DNA from: JBQCDV01 sp051960855
GTDB taxonomy: Bacteria; Actinomycetota; Actinomycetes; JAJZTN01
Assembly (NCBI GenBank): GCA_051960855.1
Contig: JBQCDV010000103.1
Location: forward strand, 1 to 28,973
Length of the DNA: 28,973 bases
Direction of reading: 5' to 3'
The notes beneath the pieces are model-generated. The model was not told the DNA's origin and made no database searches. It saw only the letters and a list, made by a program, of their open reading frames with translations. This document shows positions 23,900-28,973 of the stretch, piece by piece (position 1 is the stretch's first letter; the number at the start of each line of letters is the position of its first letter). The position numbers and the translations under genes were made by a program.

Positions 23900-25702
23900 G
23901 TGAACGCGCCCGAGCCCTCGCATCGCCGTTCGCGCCGCTCTCGTCGCCTGGTCGGGCTGGCCGTGCTGGCGCTGGTGGTGGTCGTCGTCGGCCTCGCCGC
24001 GTTCACCGCGTGGCAGGCGCTGCATGCGCGGTCGGCCCTGCTGGCGGCGCAGGCCGATCTCACCGCGGCCAAGACGTCGGCGCTCAACGGCGACACGGGT
24101 GCGGCCTCGCAGCGGCTTGCAGACGCTGCTCGTGAGACCGCGGCGGCGAGGACGAGCACGGATGGGCCGGTGTGGCGGCTTGCCGCGCACCTGCCGTGGG
24201 TCGGGGCCAGCGTCCACGGTGTGAGCGTGACCGCGGCGCAGGCCGATGTGCTGGCGTCGCGGGTGCTGCCCCCGCTCATCGCGGCCGCGCGGACACTGCA
24301 GCCGGACCAGCTGCGGGTCGCCGGCGCCCGGCTGGATCTCGCTCCGATGGCCCGCGTGTCGCCGCAGCTGACGACGGCGCTGCGCCAGGTGGACGGCGTT
24401 CGGAAATCGGTCGACGCCCTCGACACCGACGCGATGCTCGGCGCTGTCGCGCGGCCGGTGGCGAGCTTCCAGGCGCAGCTGGCCGACCTGCAGACCTCGC
24501 TGCGCGGGCTCGACCTCGCCGCGCGGCTGGCTCCGCCGATGCTCGGCGAGTCGGGGGTGCGGCGGTACCTCGTGGCGTTCCAGAACCCGGCGGAGTCCCG
24601 CGGGACGGGTGGCCTGCTCGGCGCGTATGCGGTGCTGCAGGCCGATCACGGGCGGATCTCGCTGGTCGGGCAGGGCAGCGACTCCTCGCTGGAGACGGTC
24701 CGGCAGATGCCGATCGACCTGGGGCCGGACTTCGAGGCGCTCTACAACGACGACCCGGCGCTGTGGGTCAACTCCAACGAGAGCCCGCACTTCCCGTATG
24801 CCGCGAAGATCTGGCTGGCTCTGTGGCAGCAGCAGCGGGGGCAGCAGCTGGACGGGGTCATCGCGGTCGATCCGATCGTGCTGTCGCGGCTGCTGCGGGT
24901 CACCGGGCCTGTGACGCTGCCGGACGGGGAGCAGATCACCGCTGACAACGTGGTGCGCAAGACGTTGTCCGAGGCGTACGCCCGCTTTGCCTCGGCTGAC
25001 AAGAACGATGAGCGCAAGGCGTACCTGCTGGAGGTGTCGGCGGCGTCGATCTCGGCGCTGTTCTCGGGGCACACGGACGCGCGGTCGCTGGTGAAGGCGC
25101 TCGGGGAGAGCGTCGATGACCGCCGGCTGATGGTCTACAGCACGCGGGCGAACGAGGAGCGCTCGCTGGTGTCGGCCGGGCTCGCCGGTGTGCTGCCGCA
25201 GACCGCTGCGCCGTTCGCGATGGTGTCGGTGGTCAACGCCAAGGGGACGAAGCTCGACTACTACCTCGACCGGCGGATCTCCTACACGGGCTCGGCGTGC
25301 CGACGCAGTGACGGGACCCGCGAGACGCAGGTATCGGTGCAACTGCACTCCGATGTCGCGCCCGGCACGCCGCTGCCGGACTACGTCGACGGGGTGCCGC
25401 CGGCGGGGACGCCTCGGCTGAAGCGCAACGACAACCGGCTGATGGTGACGCTCTACGCGACCACGGGGGCGTCGTTAGTCGATCTGCGCGTGAACGGGCG
25501 GAGCGCCACGTTTGCCGAGGCCGTCGAGCAGGGGCATCCGGCGTTTCAGGTGATGGTGGACGTGCCCGCCTCCGCGACCGTGACTGTGACGTGGTCGCTC
25601 GAGGAGCCCGTCTCCGCTCGGGCCGCTGGCAAGCCCCTGGTGCCCGTGCAGCCGCTGGTGCGTCCCGCGGACGTGTCGGTGTCGATGCCGGCCTGCTCGT
25701 AG
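23900..25702 (+). CDS. DUF4012 membrane-anchored protein
   Basis: This 600-aa protein starts at GTG 23900, 43 bp after the BY-kinase gene and probably on the same transcript. A basic N-terminus (HRRSRRSRR) precedes a single membrane helix at about residues 17-40, then an alanine-rich helical region (40-190). The DUF4012 core follows: RRYLVAFQNPAESRGTGGLLGAYAVL with later SNESPHFPYAAKIW, DGVIAVDPIVLSRLLRVTGPVTLPDG and ITADNVV. The bulk is extracytoplasmic. DUF4012 proteins accompany exopolysaccharide and cell-surface loci in actinobacteria; sequence resemblance to LytR-CpsA-Psr proteins has been suggested, but the function is unproven. Here it might help attach or process the polymer at the wall. 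Confidence 0.9.
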   Translation: MNAPEPSHRRSRRSRRLVGLAVLALVVVVVGLAAFTAWQALHARSALLAAQADLTAAKTSALNGDTGAASQRLADAARETAAARTSTDGPVWRLAAHLPWVGASVHGVSVTAAQADVLASRVLPPLIAAARTLQPDQLRVAGARLDLAPMARVSPQLTTALRQVDGVRKSVDALDTDAMLGAVARPVASFQAQLADLQTSLRGLDLAARLAPPMLGESGVRRYLVAFQNPAESRGTGGLLGAYAVLQADHGRISLVGQGSDSSLETVRQMPIDLGPDFEALYNDDPALWVNSNESPHFPYAAKIWLALWQQQRGQQLDGVIAVDPIVLSRLLRVTGPVTLPDGEQITADNVVRKTLSEAYARFASADKNDERKAYLLEVSAASISALFSGHTDARSLVKALGESVDDRRLMVYSTRANEERSLVSAGLAGVLPQTAAPFAMVSVVNAKGTKLDYYLDRRISYTGSACRRSDGTRETQVSVQLHSDVAPGTPLPDYVDGVPPAGTPRLKRNDNRLMVTLYATTGASLVDLRVNGRSATFAEAVEQGHPAFQVMVDVPASATVTVTWSLEEPVSARAAGKPLVPVQPLVRPADVSVSMPACS

Positions 25703-25883
25703 GGGTCTGTCGCGGTCTCTCTTGCGGTGGCTTGAAGAATCTGCGCTCGCACACTCAAGTGCCAGACACGGTCTGCCGAAGTGATCACTAACGGGCCTCT
25801 GGCATGCCATGCTGCAAGATCATCAGGCCCGCGTCGGGGAGAGCGCCGGGCAATTCCGGTCATAACGGTGGGAGACATCTGTA

Positions 25884-26528
25884 ATGAGCAAGCGTCGGGT
25901 CCTGGCAGCGGTTGGAGCAGCGGCGGTGAGCGCGCTGGCCGTGGCCGCGCCGGCCGTGGCAGCGGACTACCCCCCGGGCAACTCGGGTCAGACCAAGGTA
26001 GTCATCACCGGGGTGCTTGTCGGCGGTCCCAGTGCGGCGGCTGAGAAGCTCACCGGCCACTTCCCGCCTGCCTCCGACAACGCGCACGTTCCGGCACAGG
26101 CGGCAGCAAACAGGCCCGTCCTCTTCAGCCTGAACTGCGGCGATGGCACTCACCTCGCTGTCGTCATCCACGCACCGAGCGGCACTGCAAACGCCGGGTC
26201 GTTCAACTGCGTTCAAACCACCACCTACGGTCCTGTGCGCTTCACTAAGCCCGGCCACTACTCGGTGACGTTCTCCAGCGACGGCCAGGCCAGTGCGATG
26301 AACCTCGGGGGTGGACGGCTCAGCGCCGGCGTGCACATGGCGTCGAACGGCGAGTCGCTGACCTACGACTTCACCGTCAAGGGCGCGGCCTCAGCCAGCG
26401 CGCCGGCTGACCAGCTCTCGCACACGGGCGGCAACGGCCTGGGCGCGATCTGGCTCGGTGCCGGCCTCATCGCCGTCGGCGGCGGATTCGTCGTCATGAC
26501 GAGCCGGAAGGCTCGCAGCGCATCGTAA
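25884..26528 (+). CDS. Secreted wall-anchored protein with LSHTG motif
   Basis: This 214-aa protein starts at ATG 25884 with GGGAG about 9 bases upstream. The signal peptide (SKRRVLAAVGAAAVSALAVAAPAVAA) cleaves near residue 27, giving a mature start of DYPPGNSGQTKVVITGV. A compact domain containing CGDGTHLAVVIHAP and FNCVQTT (one likely disulphide) is followed by VRFTKPGHYSVTF. The C-terminus has LSHTG, then a Gly-rich hydrophobic helix (LGAIWLGAGLIAVGGGFVVM) and basic tail SRKARSAS, the layout of a sortase signal of the LAxTG/class E type but with Ser-His inside the motif. It is a paralogue of 26714-27307. It probably sits on the cell wall; no enzymatic motif is visible. Confidence 0.75.
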   Translation: MSKRRVLAAVGAAAVSALAVAAPAVAADYPPGNSGQTKVVITGVLVGGPSAAAEKLTGHFPPASDNAHVPAQAAANRPVLFSLNCGDGTHLAVVIHAPSGTANAGSFNCVQTTTYGPVRFTKPGHYSVTFSSDGQASAMNLGGGRLSAGVHMASNGESLTYDFTVKGAASASAPADQLSHTGGNGLGAIWLGAGLIAVGGGFVVMTSRKARSAS

Positions 26529-26583
26529 ATAGGGACATTTCGTCGCTGATCGGCGTTCACGCGTCGCGGCGTCTCACGCAGTG

Positions 26584-26627
26584 GCCGCAGCCCCGACTCC
26601 GCCTTGACAGGCAGCCGGGGTTGCGGC
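26584..26627 (+). terminator. Hairpin after first wall-protein gene
   Basis: GCCGCAGCCCCG (26584-26595) pairs with CGGGGTTGCGGC (26616-26627), 12 positions with one G-U. A small inner stem GCCT-TGAC-AGGC lies in the loop. It follows the stop by 56 bp and lacks a T tract. It may be a terminator or a structured leader of the next gene. Confidence 0.5.
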
Positions 26628-26647
26628 AGCGTGCTCCCTGCACGGGG

Positions 26648-26665
26648 GAAACTGTCTGAAACTGT
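26648..26665 (+). promoter_or_regulatory. Tandem 8-bp repeat upstream of second wall-protein gene
   Basis: GAAACTGT occurs at 26648-26655 and 26658-26665, a period of 10 bp, one helical turn. It lies about 50 bp before the likely start at 26714 and could be a regulator site or part of an ECF-type promoter. Confidence 0.3.
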
Positions 26666-26713
26666 GGCGTCCTCCGCGCCTGGAATTCGTACTCGCGGAT
26701 GGGGATGCCCTCG

Positions 26714-27307
26714 ATGAACACTGCGCGCTGCGCGGCCGTCGCACTCGGAGTTGCTGTCGCAGGGACGCTCGTCGCAGCTCCCGCCATGGCCGACGGCAAC
26801 TACCCGCCCAAGAACGACGGTGCCGCCGTTGTCGTGATCCCTGGTGTCGTCTACCCGGGGGCCAACAAGACCGGTATCTCCCCCAGGGCTGAGGTCCAGT
26901 CGGGGACCGTCGTCGCCTACGACTGTGGCGCCACCACCGGCTCGATCGCCGCCAGCGGCAATGGCCGCACGGGCTCCGCGACCGGGCTGCAACTCACGGA
27001 AACGAAGCTTCCCGTGCGCTACACCAAGCCCGGCTCCTACACCGTGTCCGTGTGCGGCGGCGCCTCCCTTGCCGTCACCGTCAAGGCTGCGGGTAAGAAC
27101 CTCGGCGGCGGAGGCGCGGCGAACGCGAGTGGCGGCGGCGCGTCGACGAGCGGCGGTGGCGACGGAGTGACGGCTAGCAGCGTGAGTGGGGCCGACCTCG
27201 CCCGCACCGGCGGCAGCGGCCTTGGCGCGGTCTGGATGGGCGGCGGCCTCGTCGCTCTCGGTGCCGGCTTCGTCGTCGCGACAACGCGTCGCAAGCAGCG
27301 CGCCTGA
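26714..27307 (+). CDS. Secreted wall-anchored protein with LARTG motif
   Basis: This protein is 197 aa from ATG 26714 (GGGGA upstream); in-frame ATGs at 26699 and 26705 are alternatives. The signal peptide NTARCAAVALGVAVAGTLVAAPAMA ends before DGNYPPKNDGAAVVVIPGV, close to the mature start of its paralogue. A small domain (VVAYDCGATTGSIAA, LPVRYTKPGSYTVSVCGG) has two cysteines, then a Gly/Ser linker (GGGGAANASGGGASTSGGGD) and LARTG, a class E-type sortase motif. A hydrophobic segment (AVWMGGGLVALGAGFVVA) and TTRRKQRA close the protein. It should be displayed on the surface. The sortase itself is not in this window. Confidence 0.78.
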   Translation: MNTARCAAVALGVAVAGTLVAAPAMADGNYPPKNDGAAVVVIPGVVYPGANKTGISPRAEVQSGTVVAYDCGATTGSIAASGNGRTGSATGLQLTETKLPVRYTKPGSYTVSVCGGASLAVTVKAAGKNLGGGGAANASGGGASTSGGGDGVTASSVSGADLARTGGSGLGAVWMGGGLVALGAGFVVATTRRKQRA

Positions 27308-27313
27308 ATTTGA

Positions 27314-27356
27314 GGACTGGCGCGCCCCTGCGGATATCGTCGGGACGTGCCAGTCC
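27314..27356 (+). terminator. Possible hairpin terminator
   Basis: GGACTGGC (27314-27321) pairs perfectly with GCCAGTCC (27349-27356) across a 27-nt loop just after the wall-protein stop and before GTG 27373. The loop is long and there is no T tract, so it may be a terminator or a regulatory structure. Confidence 0.35.
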
Positions 27357-27372
27357 CCAGAGTTGACGCGCG

Positions 27373-28335
27373 GTGAAGGCCGGTTGGCGCAGCATCGCGC
27401 TCGCTGCTTTTGTCGTCGTTGACGTGGCGCTCGCGGGTCTTGCGCTACGGCCGCATTCTCCGGCGCCGGTGTCCGTTGTCGACGTCACCGAGCAGGCGAC
27501 AACGTCCGGCGATGCCGCAACCGCGTCCACGGACGCGAATTCCACAGCACCGACAAGCTCACCAGCACCCGCGGCTGCTGCTGTCGCATCGTTGCTCCTG
27601 GACGAGCAGGACGGGTCGCTGTTATTGACGACCTCGACAACGGCATGCGGGAAGAAGTCGCACCCGTTCTGGCACGACATCGGCTCCAACTGGGTCGCGA
27701 CGTCCCTTCCAGCCCCGACCGTGCTGCGCGTCAAAGTCACCGGTCCACGCAGCGGGTGGGTCGTCGCAGCCGACGAGACGTGCCGCCCACGCTTCTATAC
27801 GACCGCCGATGGTGGGCACACCTGGTCGCGCGGGTCATCTACCTCGGGCGCGTGGCATCTGCTCACCTCACAAGGGAAGCCCGGACTGCACGCTCCGAAG
27901 CAGGACACCGACGCGGGCTGTCCTGCTGCCTCACCCCCGCAGATGCTGTCAGCAGTCTCTGCCACCACTGCTGTCGTTGCCTGCGGCGACGGCACCATCA
28001 CGCTCACGACGTCAGCAGGCTCGTCGTGGAAGACGGTCAGTCGCCTGCCAGCCCTTGTCGGCCTTGCTGCGAGAGACGCCACCTCCGTCTGGTCCCTCTC
28101 CGGCGACGCCTCGTGCCTCACCCTGGCGCACCTCGCGATCACTGCGCGCGCCACCACGACCGCGTCACCGACCGCTGGTTGCACCCCGGCGACGGGCGTG
28201 CGCGCGGCCGGCATCGTCGCCGACGGCAAGGAGCTCTACCTCGCGGCGCAGGACAGGGGAGCCGGCCCGTTGCAGCTCTGGTCGACCCACGACGAAGGTC
28301 GCACCTGGCAGAGCGACAGCACGCCTCAGCCTTAA
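27373..28335 (+). CDS. Exported Asp-box (BNR-like) beta-propeller protein
   Basis: This 320-aa protein starts at GTG 27373. The N-terminus (KAGWRSIALAAFVVVDVALAGLAL) is a signal or anchor helix, followed by a Ser/Thr/Pro/Ala-rich linker to about residue 70. Two clear Asp-box turns (TTADGGHTWSRG near 145 and STHDEGRTWQS near 307) plus VTGPRSGWVVAAD and a weaker AGSSWKTV motif suggest a Ycf48/sialidase-like propeller; conserved sialidase catalytic residues are not recognisable, so binding is likelier than hydrolysis. It stands downstream of the wall-protein pair. Its stop TAA shares TTAA (28332-28335) with the convergent hydrolase gene. Confidence 0.7.
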   Translation: MKAGWRSIALAAFVVVDVALAGLALRPHSPAPVSVVDVTEQATTSGDAATASTDANSTAPTSSPAPAAAAVASLLLDEQDGSLLLTTSTTACGKKSHPFWHDIGSNWVATSLPAPTVLRVKVTGPRSGWVVAADETCRPRFYTTADGGHTWSRGSSTSGAWHLLTSQGKPGLHAPKQDTDAGCPAASPPQMLSAVSATTAVVACGDGTITLTTSAGSSWKTVSRLPALVGLAARDATSVWSLSGDASCLTLAHLAITARATTTASPTAGCTPATGVRAAGIVADGKELYLAAQDRGAGPLQLWSTHDEGRTWQSDSTPQP

Positions 28336-28973
28336 GACCCCACCCCGGCACCCTCGACAAGCTCGCGCAGCACCAGCGCCGGCTCGGCGAACAGCACCAT
28401 GTGTCCCCGCCCGGCCAGGACGTGCGCCGAGGCCGTGGGGAGGTGCTCGAGCAGCCACGTCACCGGCTGCCAGAAGTCCTCGCGGCCGTACCAGACCGTG
28501 ACGGGGCGTTCGATGGCGCCCAGGTCGAAGGGCCACTCCGGCATCCGAACGACGTTGTCCCGTGCCCAACCTCGCTGCCCCGGCCGCTGCGACTCGCGCA
28601 GCGACGCCAGGAACCAGTCACGGTGGTCCTGGACGAAGCCCTGGTCGGCGGGACCCATGTGCCCGAGCCAGTACCGAAGCAACGTCTCGTCGTCGGCCTC
28701 CTGCGAGAGGCGTGACATCTCCTGGTCCGGCTTGGCCAGTAGTTCGCTGGCCCGCGCCGGATTGGTGGGAGCGAGGCGCAGACCTTCCCGCTCGCCATCG
28801 GACAGCCGGTCGTACCACGGCGTCCCAGGGACGAACGGCGGATTCGCTCCGCAGACCGCGACCGAGACGACGCGGTCAGGGCGAAGGGCGGCCGCGGCAA
28901 TCGCGTAGCCGCTGCCCGCTGAGAAGCCGATGACGGAGACCGTCTCCGCGTCCTGCGCATCCGCGATGGCGAG
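28332..28973 (-). CDS. Alpha/beta hydrolase, partial (5' end outside window)
   Basis: The C-terminal 213 codons of an alpha/beta-fold hydrolase are present; the frame is open to the window end. The nucleophile elbow GFSAG lies close to the edge (about 28920), the acid D is in WYGREDFW and the base H in LAGRGHMVLF, so the Ser-Asp-His triad is complete. Between them is a helical cap (GLRLAPTNPARASELLA, LLRYWLGHMG). The size and GFSAG/GHMVLF motifs fit the general esterase/proline iminopeptidase-like group; the substrate cannot be told. It is convergent with the propeller gene. Confidence 0.85.
   Translation of the reverse strand, partial: LAIADAQDAETVSVIGFSAGSGYAIAAAALRPDRVVSVAVCGANPPFVPGTPWYDRLSDGEREGLRLAPTNPARASELLAKPDQEMSRLSQEADDETLLRYWLGHMGPADQGFVQDHRDWFLASLRESQRPGQRGWARDNVVRMPEWPFDLGAIERPVTVWYGREDFWQPVTWLLEHLPTASAHVLAGRGHMVLFAEPALVLRELVEGAGVGS

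Noticed and set aside
23612..25348. Long minus-strand frame opposite the BY-kinase and DUF4012 genes
   Set aside because: Arginine/histidine-rich product with no motif; it is an antisense shadow of high-GC coding sequence on the other strand.
1..28973. CRISPR arrays, tRNA or rRNA genes
   Set aside because: No regularly spaced repeats, cloverleaf-like sequence or rRNA signatures were seen in the window. The tyrosine recombinases lack a visible adjoining tRNA target.

Overview
The window is high-GC DNA with many GTG and TTG starts, apparently leaderless promoters, actinobacterial-type toxin-antitoxin families, a fused Wzz/tyrosine-kinase protein and LAxTG-type cell-wall proteins. This points to an Actinomycetota chromosome. 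Genus cannot be read from the sequence alone. No rRNA, tRNA or CRISPR was recognised.

Region 1 (about 1-9.3 kb) is an accessory island. After a TIM-barrel, glycosidase-like gene (337-1077) come two paralogous tyrosine recombinases in the same orientation (1278-2228 and 8373-9287). They bracket three defence or toxin-antitoxin style modules: a DUF4143 ATPase (2566-3858), a decayed MNT nucleotidyltransferase/HEPN pair (4081-4890) and an AbiEi/AbiEii pair (6592-8309). A secreted choice-of-anchor-C type protein with its own promoter and terminator (5174-6072) lies among them. A 116-bp, 98%-identical copy of the first recombinase's 5' end lies at 3914-4029. The ATPase cassette therefore sits between direct repeats with an 1834-bp period. 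The island looks assembled by repeated recombination and is partly decaying.

Region 2 (9.5-14.1 kb) holds a Wzx-type flippase translationally coupled to a small CxxC protein, followed by an IS graveyard. A complete ISL3-family element (12065-13543) is inserted inside the orfB of an IS3-family element that also carries two 1-base frameshifts and a nonsense codon. A remnant of a second IS3 orfB lies beside it.

Region 3 (14.1-25.7 kb) is a Wzx/Wzy-type exopolysaccharide locus. A leftward operon starts with a polyprenyl glycosylphosphotransferase (22204). It continues through an unrecognised 147-aa frame, a pyruvyltransferase, two glycosyltransferases, a Wzy-like polymerase, a further glycosyltransferase and a WecG/TagA-family glycosyltransferase. 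Most junctions overlap by 4-13 bp. The distal half is clearly lower in GC than its surroundings. Divergently (rightward) lie the Wzz/BY-kinase gene and a DUF4012 gene. The likely division of labour is: the phosphotransferase primes the lipid carrier, the glycosyltransferases and pyruvyltransferase build the repeat unit, the flippase exports it, the polymerase joins units, and the BY-kinase sets chain length.

Region 4 (25.9-29 kb) holds two paralogous secreted proteins with C-terminal LxxTG-type anchors, an Asp-box beta-propeller-like exported protein, and the 3' part of an alpha/beta hydrolase running off the window end.
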